Assembly: GCA_031268195.1 (NCBI GenBank)
Contig: JAIRXQ010000050.1
Coordinates: 1 to 55,626, forward strand
Direction: 5' to 3'
DNA length: 55,626 nt
Origin: Azoarcus sp.
GTDB lineage: Bacteria > Pseudomonadota > Gammaproteobacteria > Burkholderiales > Rhodocyclaceae
A model generated the notes under the pieces. That model saw only the letters and a list, made by a program, of their open reading frames with translations, ran no database searches and was not told where the DNA came from. Position numbers and translations under genes: made by a program. This document shows, in pieces, positions 10,487 through 18,981 of this stretch (within the stretch, counting starts at the first letter, position 1; each line of letters starts with the position of its first letter).

Positions 10487-11539
10487 ATGCCTCGAATCGA
10501 TGCGCTGGTTGCCCAACTCGGCGGAGAACTGGCTGGTGACGGCAACGTAGAGGTTTGCCGGGTTGCGACGCTGGAGCAGGCGGGCGAGGGCGATCTCGCA
10601 TTTCTCGCCAATCCCAAATATCTTGGACAGTTGAAAGCCAGCCGCGCGGCGGCTTTCATCGTCAAGCCCGCCCAGCGTGATGTGGTTGATGATCGCCCGC
10701 GCATTCTGACCAGCGATCCTTACCTGTATTTCGCGCGCGCCTCGCAATGCTTCAATCCGCCGCCGCCGCTCGTGCCCGGCGTGCATCCGCACGCCACGGT
10801 GCATGCCCCGGTGCCACCGACGGTTTTCATCGGCCCTGGCGCCGTGGTGGAGGAGGGCGCTTCGTTTGGCGATGGCGTCTCGATTGGCGCCAACAGCTAC
10901 ATTGGACGCGGCGTCAGCATCGGGCGCGGCACACGCATCTACCCGAACGTCACCATCTACGCCAACTGTGTGCTGGGCGAAAACTGTATCGTGCATGCGG
11001 GCGCGGTGATCGGTTCCGACGGCTTCGGCTTTGCGCGCGAGTCTACGGGCGCATGGGTCAAGATCCCGCAAGTGGGGCGCGTGCTCATCGGCAACGATGT
11101 CGAAATCGGCTCCAATACCTCCATCGACCGTGGCGCGATCGACGACACCGTGATTGCCGACGGAGTCAAACTCGACAACCAGATCCAGATCGCCCACAAC
11201 GTGCACATCGGACAGTATTCCGCAATTGCCGGCAGTGCGGGCATCGCGGGCAGTTCCCACATCGGGGCGCGCTGCATGCTTGGCGGGCAGGTTGGTATCT
11301 CCGGGCATCTTTCCATTGCCGATGACGTGACAATATCCGCGCGCACCATGGTGATTAAGTCGATCCGGGAGCCGGGCGTTTATACTGGCGGTCTGCCGCA
11401 GCAGACGCATGCCGAATGGACGAAAAATTTCGCCCATCTGCGCCACCTCGACGCACTCGCCAATAAAATACGCCAACTCGAACAACGCTTGGCCAAACAG
11501 GAAGACACCAAGGGAAACCCCTCGCCATCATGCTCATGA
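10487..11539 (+). CDS. lpxD: UDP-3-O-(3-hydroxyacyl)glucosamine N-acyltransferase
   Basis: LpxD adds the second acyl chain in lipid A synthesis, using an acyl-ACP donor. The 350-residue product has the N-terminal uridine-binding domain ([15 protein letters not shown]) followed by a left-handed beta-helix made of hexapeptide repeats ([24 protein letters not shown]). The catalytic His is probably in IAHNVHIGQ, and GSDGFGFA is also conserved. The C-terminal helix includes [18 protein letters not shown]. It overlaps fabZ by ten bases and belongs to the lpxD-fabZ-lpxA-lpxB cluster. Confidence 0.97.
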   Translation: MPRIDALVAQLGGELAGDGNVEVCRVATLEQAGEGDLAFLANPKYLGQLKASRAAAFIVKPAQRDVVDDRPRILTSDPYLYFARASQCFNPPPPLVPGVHPHATVHAPVPPTVFIGPGAVVEEGASFGDGVSIGANSYIGRGVSIGRGTRIYPNVTIYANCVLGENCIVHAGAVIGSDGFGFARESTGAWVKIPQVGRVLIGNDVEIGSNTSIDRGAIDDTVIADGVKLDNQIQIAHNVHIGQYSAIAGSAGIAGSSHIGARCMLGGQVGISGHLSIADDVTISARTMVIKSIREPGVYTGGLPQQTHAEWTKNFAHLRHLDALANKIRQLEQRLAKQEDTKGNPSPSCS

Positions 11540-11970
11540 ACATCGACGAAATCCGGCGCTACCTGCCGCATCGCTATCCCTTTTTGCTGGTCGACCGGGT
11601 GGAGGAAATCAGGGACGGCCATATCATCGCCTACAAAAATGTGACCGTGAACGAGCCGTTTTTCAACGGCCATTTCCCGCATCATCCAGTGATGCCGGGC
11701 GTGCTCATCATCGAGGCACTGGCGCAAGCTGCCGCGCTGCTGTCGTGCAAAACCGAGAATGTCATTCCCACCGAAGAATCCGTAGTGCTCTACGCGGGTA
11801 TCGACAAAGCCCGCTTCAAGCGGCAGGTGACGCCCGGCGACCGGCTGAAATTCGACGTGGAATTACTGCAAAGCAAACGCGGCATCTACAAATATCGAGG
11901 CGTGGCCAGCGTCGACGACGAACTGGCCGTCGAGGCGGAATTTCTCTGCGCGCTCAGGATCAAACCATGA
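11530..11970 (+). CDS. fabZ: 3-hydroxyacyl-ACP dehydratase FabZ
   Basis: FabZ dehydrates 3-hydroxyacyl-ACP in fatty acid elongation and competes with LpxA and LpxD for the same acyl pool. The 146-residue hot-dog-fold protein shows [13 protein letters not shown] near the start. It has the catalytic His segment [27 protein letters not shown]. An ATG at 11536 is an alternative start two codons in. It overlaps lpxD upstream and lpxA downstream (ATGA), implying coupled translation. Confidence 0.97.
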   Translation: MLMNIDEIRRYLPHRYPFLLVDRVEEIRDGHIIAYKNVTVNEPFFNGHFPHHPVMPGVLIIEALAQAAALLSCKTENVIPTEESVVLYAGIDKARFKRQVTPGDRLKFDVELLQSKRGIYKYRGVASVDDELAVEAEFLCALRIKP

Positions 11971-12737
11971 TCCATCCGAGCGCCATCGTCCATTCCGGTG
12001 CAAAGATCGGCGCAGGCGTCGAGATCGGGCCCTATTCGATTGTCGGGGAACACGTCGAAATCGGTGACGGCACCCGTATCGGGCCGCATGTGGTCATTGA
12101 TGGTCGTACCCGCCTCGGCCGCGACAACCGGGTTTTCTCATTTACGTCGCTGGGTGGTGAGCCGCAGGACAAAAAATACGCGGGCGAACCGACCCGGCTG
12201 GAAATCGGTGATCGCAACACGATCCACGAATGCTGCACGTTTAGCCTCGGTACGGTACAGGATGCCGGCGTGACCCGCATTGGCGATGACAACTGGATCA
12301 TGGCCTACGCGCATATCGCGCATGATTGCCAAGTCGGGAACCACACCATCTTCGCCAACAACGCCTCGCTCGCCGGGCATGTCCATGTCGGAGACTGGGT
12401 CATCCTGAGTGGTTTTGCGGGTGTGCATCAGTTCGTCCGCATCGGGGCGCACAGTTTTCTGGCCGCCAACGCCATTCTCCTGCAAGACCTGCCACCTTAC
12501 GTCACCGTGGCCGGGCAGCCTGCCGCGCCGCACGGCATCAACAGCGAAGGGCTGCGGCGCAGGGGGTTTTCATCGGAAGCGATCAGCGCGATCAAACGAG
12601 CTTATCGCACCCTTTACCGCAGCGGTCTTCCTTTGGCCGAAGCGCGCGAGAAAATAGCCGCCCTCGCCGCCGAACACGCCGAGATTCGGCTTGTTGCCGA
12701 TTTCATCGGTGGTTCGGGGCGCGGCTTGGTACGCTGA
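11967..12737 (+). CDS. lpxA: UDP-N-acetylglucosamine acyltransferase
   Basis: LpxA catalyses the first step of lipid A synthesis, the 3-O-acylation of UDP-GlcNAc. The 256-residue product begins [22 protein letters not shown], the hexapeptide repeats of the left-handed beta-helix. It has the catalytic His region [14 protein letters not shown] and ends in a C-terminal helical domain. The start at 11967 overlaps the fabZ stop and matches the family N-terminus. Confidence 0.97.
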   Translation: MIHPSAIVHSGAKIGAGVEIGPYSIVGEHVEIGDGTRIGPHVVIDGRTRLGRDNRVFSFTSLGGEPQDKKYAGEPTRLEIGDRNTIHECCTFSLGTVQDAGVTRIGDDNWIMAYAHIAHDCQVGNHTIFANNASLAGHVHVGDWVILSGFAGVHQFVRIGAHSFLAANAILLQDLPPYVTVAGQPAAPHGINSEGLRRRGFSSEAISAIKRAYRTLYRSGLPLAEAREKIAALAAEHAEIRLVADFIGGSGRGLVR

Positions 12738-12738
12738 T

Positions 12739-14082
12739 ATGACACCACCCACGATTGCCATGGTGGCCGGGGAAGCCTCTGGCGATTTACTGGCCGCCCA
12801 CCTGATTCGCGCCATTCGCGCCCGTTCGCCCGATGTGCAGTTCTACGGCATCGGCGGCCCCAAAATGCAGGCCGAGGGGTTCGAGGCGCTATGGCCCTCC
12901 GAACTGCTCGCGGTCAACGGCTATACGGAAGTGCTCGGCCGACTTCCCTCCTTGTCCAGTGTGCGGCGCAAGCTCTTCCAGGACATCCGGCGCAACCGCC
13001 CGGCGGCGTTCATCGGCGTCGATGCCCCCGATTTCAATCTGGGGCTGGAAACCAAGATCAAGGCGGAAGGCATTCCGACCATCCATTTCGTCAGCCCCTC
13101 GATCTGGGCCTGGCGCGGCAAACGCATCAAATCCATCGCGAAAGCGGTAACGCACATGCTTTGCCTGTTCCCGTTCGAGATGCCGCTCTACGAGCGGGCG
13201 GGCATTCCCGCGACTTACATCGGCCATCCGCTTGCCGACGAACTGCCGCTGGAACCCAAGTACCTCGCTGCGCGCGAACTGCTGGAATTGCCGGCCGATG
13301 CGACCGTGGTGGCCTTGCTGCCCGGCAGCCGGCAATCGGAAGTCAGCTATCTGGCCAACTCCTTCATTGCCACGGCAGAAATCGTCGCGCGGCGGCGACC
13401 CGGCACAATCTTTCTGGTGCCATTGGCGACGAGTGAGACGCGCGAAATATTCCGGGTGGCGCTGGATCGGCGCGGCTGGTCGGTGCATCAACCGCTGGGC
13501 ACCTCGTCGAATGTGCCGGGAATGCAGGGAAAAACCGCCACGGTGTATGTGTCCAACGGTCTGGAAGGCTCCCCGATCCGCACGCTTTACGGCCATGCCG
13601 TCGACGCGATGACCGCCGCCGACGTGGTGCTCGTCGCCAGCGGCACGGCCTGCCTACAGGCAGCGCTGCTCAAACGGCCGATGGTCATCAGCTACCGCAT
13701 GGGCAATTGGCAGTACCGCCTCATCAAACGTAAAGCCTATCTGCCGTGGGTCGGGTTGCCCAACATCTTGCTCAACGAGCTCGTGGTACCCGAATTGCTC
13801 CAGGACGAAGCGACGCCTGAGGCGCTGGCCGATGCGCTCGAGCGCTGGCTGTCGGACACCAGCGCTTGCGCGGCGCTGGCCGAGCGTTTCACCGCCTTGC
13901 ATCACGAATTGCGCCGAGGCACGGCGGAGCGGGCGGCCAAGGTCATCCTGCCTTATCTGAGCTACAACGATTCCGAGCCAAAAGCGGGGCCAGAGCCAGA
14001 AGCGGAGCCCGAATCCGGTTCCGAAAGCGTCGCGGCGCTTGAGCCTTCCTTACCGACGACAAGCAACGGCGGGGATGACTGA
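12739..14082 (+). CDS. lpxB: Lipid-A-disaccharide synthase with acidic C-terminal tail
   Basis: LpxB is the inverting glycosyltransferase (GT19) that joins lipid X and UDP-diacylglucosamine into the lipid A disaccharide. The product has 447 residues. It opens with [21 protein letters not shown] and shows [20 protein letters not shown] and the UDP-site segment LPGSRQSEV. Compared with the roughly 380-residue E. coli enzyme it is long. The last 35 or so residues are an acidic Pro/Glu/Ser-rich tail (from [14 protein letters not shown] onward) with no counterpart I know. It overlaps rnhB by eight bases. Confidence 0.95.
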   Translation: MTPPTIAMVAGEASGDLLAAHLIRAIRARSPDVQFYGIGGPKMQAEGFEALWPSELLAVNGYTEVLGRLPSLSSVRRKLFQDIRRNRPAAFIGVDAPDFNLGLETKIKAEGIPTIHFVSPSIWAWRGKRIKSIAKAVTHMLCLFPFEMPLYERAGIPATYIGHPLADELPLEPKYLAARELLELPADATVVALLPGSRQSEVSYLANSFIATAEIVARRRPGTIFLVPLATSETREIFRVALDRRGWSVHQPLGTSSNVPGMQGKTATVYVSNGLEGSPIRTLYGHAVDAMTAADVVLVASGTACLQAALLKRPMVISYRMGNWQYRLIKRKAYLPWVGLPNILLNELVVPELLQDEATPEALADALERWLSDTSACAALAERFTALHHELRRGTAERAAKVILPYLSYNDSEPKAGPEPEAEPESGSESVAALEPSLPTTSNGGDD

Positions 14083-14677
14083 GCGGCGCATCTGCGGTGT
14101 CGACGAAGCAGGGCGCGGGCCGTTGTGCGGCCCGGTGGTGGCCGCCGCGGTCATTCTTGATCCGGCGCGGCCCATAGACGGGCTGGCCGATTCCAAAAAG
14201 CTGACGGCGCGCACGCGCGAACGCCTGGCGGCGGCGATCCGGGAACGGGCGTTGGCGTGGAGCGTGGCCGAAGCCTCGGTGGAAGAAATCGACCGTCTCA
14301 ACATTTTGCACGCCAGTCTGTTGGCGATGCAGCGTGCGGTCGCCGGTCTTGCGCTGCTGCCCGACGAGGTGCTGATCGACGGTAACCGCTGTCCCGATCT
14401 CGCGTTGCCCATGCGCGCCATCGTCGGCGGCGATGCGCTGGAACCGGCGATCTCTGCTGCATCCATTCTTGCCAAAACTGCGCGGGACGCACAGATGGTC
14501 GAACTCGACCAACGTTATCCCCGATTCGGGCTTGCGCGCCACAAAGGTTATCCGACCGCCGCTCATCTCGCAGCGATTCGCCGCTACGGTGTCGCACACT
14601 TCTACCGTAAGAGTTTCGCACCCGTGCGCGAGATCCTCGTCAACCCGCCTTTGTGGCGCGAGGAGGAAAGCGCGTGA
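14075..14677 (+). CDS. rnhB: Ribonuclease HII
   Basis: RNase HII cuts RNA-DNA junctions and starts removal of misincorporated ribonucleotides. The 200-residue product has the catalytic [21 protein letters not shown] motif at the N-terminus (Asp and Glu of DEAGRG). GLADSKKLT and the later acidic site ([12 protein letters not shown]) follow, then [16 protein letters not shown] and [10 protein letters not shown]. The start at 14075 lies inside the lpxB 3' end. lpxB-rnhB-methyltransferase is a common proteobacterial order. Confidence 0.96.
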   Translation: MTERRICGVDEAGRGPLCGPVVAAAVILDPARPIDGLADSKKLTARTRERLAAAIRERALAWSVAEASVEEIDRLNILHASLLAMQRAVAGLALLPDEVLIDGNRCPDLALPMRAIVGGDALEPAISAASILAKTARDAQMVELDQRYPRFGLARHKGYPTAAHLAAIRRYGVAHFYRKSFAPVREILVNPPLWREEESA

Positions 14678-15474
14678 GCCCGGCCTTCACCGAGCTGGTT
14701 TCCCGCGACAACCCGCGCATCAGGCTTTTGTCGGCGCTGGCGAATGATCCCAGAGCGCGCCGGGAACACGACCAAACCATACTCGACGGCGTGCATCTGC
14801 TCGAATCCGCGCTGGCCGCGAAAATACCGCTGTTGGAAGTTTGTGTTTCAATAAGTGGTTGTAAATACAAAGAAATTTCAGAATGGCTCACCCGCCTGCC
14901 TGCGGGATTGCCGCTCGTCCGTGTACCGGATACGGTCTTCTCCGGCGTGAGTCCGGTCGATACGCCCACGGGCATCGTTGCGCGCATCCAGATTCCGCCG
15001 CCTGCGCCCGTAGCGGCGGAGCAGGGCGGGGCGACGATCGTGGTGCTCGACGCAATTCAAGATCCCGGTAATGTCGGCTCCATCCTGCGCAGCGCCGCCG
15101 CAGCCGGAATCGGCACGATCTGGCTCACACCCGGATGCGCGCAAGCGTGGGCGCCGAAAGTGCTACGCGCCGGGATGGGCGCGCATTTTCGTCTGCGACT
15201 CGCCGAACAGGTCGATGTGCTGGCGAATCTCGACCGTTACAAGGGCAAGGTCATGGCCACCGGCGTCGGCGCGGCAACCCGCTCGCTGTACGATGCCGAC
15301 CTGCGCGGCCCGCTCGTCTGGCTGTTCGGCGCCGAAGGGCAGGGGGTATCGCCCGCGTTGATGGCGCGTGCCGACGAGATTCTGACGATCCCGCTGGCAG
15401 ACGGCATCGAATCGCTCAATGTCGGCGCGGCGGCGACGGTGTGCCTGTTCGAACAGCTGCGCCAGCGCCGCTGA
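14674..15474 (+). CDS. TrmH/SpoU family RNA 2'-O-methyltransferase
   Basis: This is a SPOUT-fold methyltransferase that transfers methyl groups from AdoMet to RNA ribose. The 266-residue product has a substrate-binding N-terminal region ([20 protein letters not shown]). The knotted catalytic domain has all three motifs: [30 protein letters not shown] and [22 protein letters not shown]. The GTG start at 14674 has AGGAGG eight bases upstream and overlaps the rnhB stop (GTGA). Neighbourhood and domain layout suggest an rRNA enzyme, but the target base cannot be read from sequence. Confidence 0.92.
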   Translation: MSPAFTELVSRDNPRIRLLSALANDPRARREHDQTILDGVHLLESALAAKIPLLEVCVSISGCKYKEISEWLTRLPAGLPLVRVPDTVFSGVSPVDTPTGIVARIQIPPPAPVAAEQGGATIVVLDAIQDPGNVGSILRSAAAAGIGTIWLTPGCAQAWAPKVLRAGMGAHFRLRLAEQVDVLANLDRYKGKVMATGVGAATRSLYDADLRGPLVWLFGAEGQGVSPALMARADEILTIPLADGIESLNVGAAATVCLFEQLRQRR

Positions 15475-15484
15475 GCCAAAAAAG

Positions 15485-15509
15485 AAAAGGCGCCCTGCGG
15501 CGCCGTTTT
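15485..15509. terminator. Bidirectional intrinsic terminator
   Basis: Two GGCGCC arms flank a CTGC loop, with AAAA on the left and TTTT on the right, so the structure can end transcription in both directions. It separates the convergent methyltransferase and ETF:quinone oxidoreductase genes. Confidence 0.8.
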
Positions 15510-15517
15510 GGTCTCTG

Positions 15518-17161
15518 CTACATGCCTTGGTAAATTGGCCCCTCACCGCCTTGCGGCGTCACCCAGTCGATATTCTGGGTGGGGTCTTTGATGTCGCAGG
15601 TCTTACAGTGCAGACAGTTCTGGCTGTTGATCTGCAAGCGCGGGTTGTTGCCAGCATCGTCCTTCACGATCTCGTAGACGCCCGCCGGACAGTAGCGCTG
15701 CTCGGGTGAATCGTAAATCTTGTAGTTGATGTCGATGGCGAGCGCCGGATCTTTCAGCCGCAAATGGCACGGTTCGTTTTCCTCATGGTTGGTGTTCGAG
15801 AGAAACACCGAGGACAGACGATCGAAGGTGAGGATGCCGTCCGGTTTCGGATAGTCGATCTTCGGGCATTCGGCGGCAGGCTTGATCTTGTCGTGGTCGC
15901 TGTGGTTGTGCAGCGTCCACGGCGCCTTGCCCATGAAAAGTTTCTGATCGGCGCCGAACAGGGCGGAACCGTACCAGAAGGTTTTTTTCATCATCGGCTT
16001 GAAGTTGCGCGTCTTGTGTAGCTCGGTGTAGAGCCACGAATCGCGGAATTTTTGCGGGAACGTGGTCAGCACGTCGCGCTGCCGGCTCGCGCCCAATGCC
16101 TCGAACACCGATTCGGCCGCGAGCATCCCGGACTTGATCGCGGTGTGGTTGCCCTTGATCCGCGCGGCGTTCAGGAACCCCGCATTGTCGCCGATCAATG
16201 CGCCGCCCGGAAAGACCAGACGCGGCAGGCTTTGAATGTTGCCGGTGGCGATGGCCCGCGCGCCGTAGGCCAGCCGCTTGCCGCCTTCGAGGAATTTGCG
16301 AATTTCGGGGTGCGTCTTGTGGCGCTGCTGTTCCTCGAACGGCGACAGGTGCGGATTGGCGTAGTTGAGTCCCACCACGAAGCCGATTTCGATCAGGTTT
16401 TCTTCGAGATGGTAGAGGAATGCACCGCCATACACGTCCGCTTCGAGCGGCCAGCCGGCGGTGTGCACCACCAGACCGGGCCGGTGATTGGCGACCGGCA
16501 CTTCCCACAACTCCTTGATTCCGACACCGAACGTTTGCGGGTCGGCGCCTTCGCGCAGGTTGTATTTCGCTTCCAGCCGCTTGCCGAGATGACCGCGACA
16601 GCCTTCAGCGAAGAAGGTGTATTTGGCGATCAACTCCATGCCGGGCTGGAAATTCGGTCCTTCGGTGCCGTCGCGGTTCAGGCCCATGTCGCCCGTCACC
16701 ACGCCCTTGACCGCACCGCTTTCGTCGTAGAGCACATCCGCGCCGGCGAACCCCGGATAGATTTCGACGCCGAGCGCCTCGGCCTGTTCACCGAGCCACT
16801 TGGTGACGTTGCCCATGCGCACGATGTAGTTGCCGTGATTGTCGAAACAGTCGGGCAACGCCCAGTTCGGGAAAGCGTAGGCACTCGTTTCGGTGAGATA
16901 CATCACACGGTCTTCGGTCGCCGGAGTGATGAGCGGCGCGCCGCGTTCTTTCCAGTCCGGGATGAGCTCGGTGATCGACCTCGGATCGATCACCGCCCCG
17001 GATAAGGTATGTGCGCCGATTTCGGCGCCTTTTTCAATCAGGCAGACGTTGATCTCCTGATTGTTCGCGGCGGCGAGTTGTTTGAGCTTGATTGCCGCTC
17101 CGAGTCCAGCAGGGCCACCACCCACGATCAGGACATCAAATTCCATCGACTCGCGTTCCAT
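15518..17161 (-). CDS. Electron transfer flavoprotein:ubiquinone oxidoreductase
   Basis: ETF-QO passes electrons from acyl-CoA and other dehydrogenases, via ETF, into the quinone pool at the inner membrane. The 547-residue product begins with the FAD-binding motif DVLIVGGGPAGLGAAIKLKQ and keeps GDNAGFLNAARIKGNHTAIKSG of the flavin domain. The C-terminus has a [4Fe-4S] cluster site (YCPAGVYE, later NCLHCKTCDIKDP). The first ATG is used because GGAG lies six bases upstream. It suggests oxidation of fatty acids, amino acids or aromatics. No ETF subunits lie beside it. Confidence 0.96.
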   Translation of the reverse strand: MERESMEFDVLIVGGGPAGLGAAIKLKQLAAANNQEINVCLIEKGAEIGAHTLSGAVIDPRSITELIPDWKERGAPLITPATEDRVMYLTETSAYAFPNWALPDCFDNHGNYIVRMGNVTKWLGEQAEALGVEIYPGFAGADVLYDESGAVKGVVTGDMGLNRDGTEGPNFQPGMELIAKYTFFAEGCRGHLGKRLEAKYNLREGADPQTFGVGIKELWEVPVANHRPGLVVHTAGWPLEADVYGGAFLYHLEENLIEIGFVVGLNYANPHLSPFEEQQRHKTHPEIRKFLEGGKRLAYGARAIATGNIQSLPRLVFPGGALIGDNAGFLNAARIKGNHTAIKSGMLAAESVFEALGASRQRDVLTTFPQKFRDSWLYTELHKTRNFKPMMKKTFWYGSALFGADQKLFMGKAPWTLHNHSDHDKIKPAAECPKIDYPKPDGILTFDRLSSVFLSNTNHEENEPCHLRLKDPALAIDINYKIYDSPEQRYCPAGVYEIVKDDAGNNPRLQINSQNCLHCKTCDIKDPTQNIDWVTPQGGEGPIYQGM

Positions 17162-17530
17162 CCCTTTCTCCTTTGTTTTGGTGCGTCGCTTTTTCAGCTT
17201 GCGTCGCCTTTGCGGCTTACGTCTCGTTGGCGGTGCGAATCGCCGGGATTCGCCCTGTCACGGTTGGTAGTTTAATACGAGGCAACTACTTTGGCGCTCC
17301 CTTGAAGCCGATAAAAAGGGGTTTTTTCGGGATAATCACAGTCGTATTCGGCCTGATCACTGTCTGGTTACGACATCATAAAGTGCCATAATTTGTATTA
17401 TGTAAACTTCAAGAAGTGGGTAAAGAGGTGGCTACGTTTAAGTCGATCCTTCCGCACTATTCCATGTCAACGCTGCGCCAAAATATCAAATGGCAAAAAA
17501 CGACCGCTTGACGACCACTTACTTGCGAAG
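17162..17530. other. A+T-richer gap upstream of the ETF-QO gene
   Basis: No convincing gene is visible in this stretch. It must contain the minus-strand promoter of the ETF-QO gene, but no clear -35/-10 pair was found. Base composition is visibly A+T-richer than the flanking operons. An inverted repeat at 17387-17402 is the only clear structure. Confidence 0.5.
17387..17402. repeat. Short inverted repeat CATAAT-N4-ATTATG
   Basis: Six-base arms CATAAT and ATTATG flank TTGT. The site lies about 225 bases upstream of the ETF-QO start and could be an operator, but no known regulator motif is recognised. Confidence 0.4.
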
Positions 17531-17534
17531 TGCA

Positions 17535-17565
17535 CGAAAAAAACGCCTTCCTGGAAGGCGTTGAG
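17535..17565 (-). terminator. Intrinsic terminator for the small minus-strand gene
   Basis: On the minus strand, arms AACGCCTTCC and GGAAGGCGTT enclose a single unpaired base and are followed by a run of T (the plus strand shows AAAAAA just before the stem). It lies about 40 bases past the stop of the 86-residue gene, supporting that gene as a real transcript. Confidence 0.75.
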
Positions 17566-17599
17566 AAAGCCACACGCAGAGGTGGACTCACACAAGGAA

Positions 17600-17860
17600 T
17601 CAATGGAATGGAAATGGAAACGGAAATGACGCGCCACGGTAGCCAGCTTGTGCCGAATGTGGCGTCAGCAGGATGCCGACCGCTTCCAGCGCCCGTTCGC
17701 GTTCATGCGCGCGCGTCACATCTTTTCCGTTGCAACCATCGTGGGCGTTCATTTCTGCCCAACGCCGTTTTTCGCTCGCGGTCATGATGCTCGCGGCGTT
17801 TGCAATGATTTTGGCGGCAAGTTCCAGTTCGTGCGCAAGACGGGTGGTTTGCATGTCCAT
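17600..17860 (-). CDS. Small hypothetical protein (86 residues)
   Basis: I do not recognise a named family. The product begins MDMQTTRLAHELELAAKIIANA and has a predicted helix, then MTASEKRRWAEMNAHDGCNGKDVTRAHERE. It resembles small proteins seen near mobile elements in proteobacteria (inference from memory). AGGA lies seven bases before the ATG at 17860. An upstream in-frame ATG would add ten residues. The C-terminus, FPFPFPFH, is encoded by a short repeat of GGAAAT-like units and may be a recent alteration. A terminator follows and tandem repeats precede it. Confidence 0.6.
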   Translation of the reverse strand: MDMQTTRLAHELELAAKIIANAASIMTASEKRRWAEMNAHDGCNGKDVTRAHERERALEAVGILLTPHSAQAGYRGASFPFPFPFH

Positions 17861-17878
17861 GGGTCGATCCTCGCGGAG

Positions 17879-17928
17879 TGGTTGGAACAAATGGTTGGAA
17901 CAAATGATCGGAAGAATGGCTGGAACGG
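17879..17928. repeat. Degenerate 12-13 bp tandem repeats
   Basis: Two exact copies of TGGTTGGAACAAA (17879-17891 and 17892-17904) are followed by two diverged copies (TGATCGGAAGAA and TGGCTGGAACGG). The array lies directly upstream of the small minus-strand gene, in or near its promoter and leader. It could be a regulator-binding array or a slippage product. Confidence 0.6.
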
Positions 17929-17976
17929 TTGACTTAGTGTAACTACAACATCATAACATACAGACATTTTTGCACC

Positions 17977-17990
17977 TTGACTCATGTCAA
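17977..17990. promoter_or_regulatory. FNR/CRP-family-like palindrome upstream of map
   Basis: The site reads TTGAC-TCAT-GTCAA, a perfect 5-4-5 palindrome matching the general FNR/ANR/DNR form TTGAY-N4-RTCAA. It sits 114 bases upstream of the map start, and 117 bases upstream of the minus-strand small gene. It could serve either. Assignment to an FNR-type regulator rests on the motif alone. Confidence 0.4.
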
Positions 17991-18103
17991 GTCATAGGAT
18001 ATCGGGCGTCAAATTTCGTTACTATTCCTGTTTCATCATTTGCCCGTCCGTCCCGTATGCGCTAGCCTCGTGTCTTTGCCTTTATGCGGCCCCGACGACA
18101 CCT

Positions 18104-18970
18104 ATGAGCATCATCATCAAAAATCCGCAGGAAATAGAAGAAATGCGCCTTGCCTGCCGCCTTGCGGCGGAAGTGCTCGATTTCATCGGGCCTTACGTCA
18201 AGGCGGGCATCACGACCGGCGAGCTCGACCGGCTGTGCGCCGATTACATGCGGAACGTGCAGCACACCACTTCCGCGACGCTTCACTACCAACCGCCTGG
18301 TTATCCGCCCTACCCGGCTTCGGTCTGCATATCGCTCAATCATCAGGTGTGCCACGGCATTCCAGGGCCGAAGACGCTGAAGAAGGATGACATCCTCAAT
18401 ATCGATGTCACGGTGATTACGCCGAACGGCTTTTTCGGAGACAACAGCCGCATGTTCATCGTCGGTGACGGCTCGATCCTTGCGCGGCGGCTGTGTCAGG
18501 TCGCGCTCGAATGCATGTGGCTGGGCATCGCCACCGTGCGCGCGGGCGCGCGGCTGGGCGACATCGGGCACGCCATCCAGCGCCACGCCGAGGGCAACGG
18601 TTTTTCCGTGGTGCGTGAATTCTGCGGACACGGCATCGGACGGCACTTTCACGAGGACCCGCAGGTGTTGCATTACGGCAAGCCGGGAAGCGGGCCGGAA
18701 TTGCGGCCGGGAATGATCTTCACCATCGAGCCGATGATCAACGCCGGGCAGGCAGCGATCACCGAACTGCCGGACGGCTGGACCATCGTCACCAAGGATC
18801 GCAAGCTCTCGGCGCAGTGGGAACACACGATCCTCGTCACTGAAACCGGCGCGGAGGTGCTCACGCTTTCCGCCGCATGCGAGCCACCGCCGAAGCTGAT
18901 CAGCGGCCCGCTCGCGGATAGCACGCGCACGACGATCGAGACGCTGCCCTCCGCTCCCCCCCTGCCCTGA
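18104..18970 (+). CDS. map: Type I methionine aminopeptidase
   Basis: The enzyme removes the N-terminal methionine from new proteins, using two metal ions. The 288-residue product has HHQ-type metal-site context in VCISLNHQVCHGIP. It keeps the metal ligands in LNIDVTVITPNGFFGDNSRMF, the GHGIGRHFHEDP motif and FTIEPMINAG. The start at 18104 gives the family N-terminus (MSIIIKNPQEIEEMR). The last 25 or so residues are a Pro/Ser-rich extension beyond the usual end. glnD follows 11 bases later, a common pairing in beta- and gammaproteobacteria. Confidence 0.96.
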   Translation: MSIIIKNPQEIEEMRLACRLAAEVLDFIGPYVKAGITTGELDRLCADYMRNVQHTTSATLHYQPPGYPPYPASVCISLNHQVCHGIPGPKTLKKDDILNIDVTVITPNGFFGDNSRMFIVGDGSILARRLCQVALECMWLGIATVRAGARLGDIGHAIQRHAEGNGFSVVREFCGHGIGRHFHEDPQVLHYGKPGSGPELRPGMIFTIEPMINAGQAAITELPDGWTIVTKDRKLSAQWEHTILVTETGAEVLTLSAACEPPPKLISGPLADSTRTTIETLPSAPPLP

Positions 18971-18981
18971 AAAGTTTCGTC

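Noticed and set aside
17307-17314. GCCGATAA, matching a sigma-28 -10 box
   Set aside because: No TAAA-type -35 box lies at the right distance and no gene follows on the plus strand.
17416-17511. GTG frame of 31 codons
   Set aside because: No ribosome site, no recognisable sequence, and an overlapping frame is equally open.
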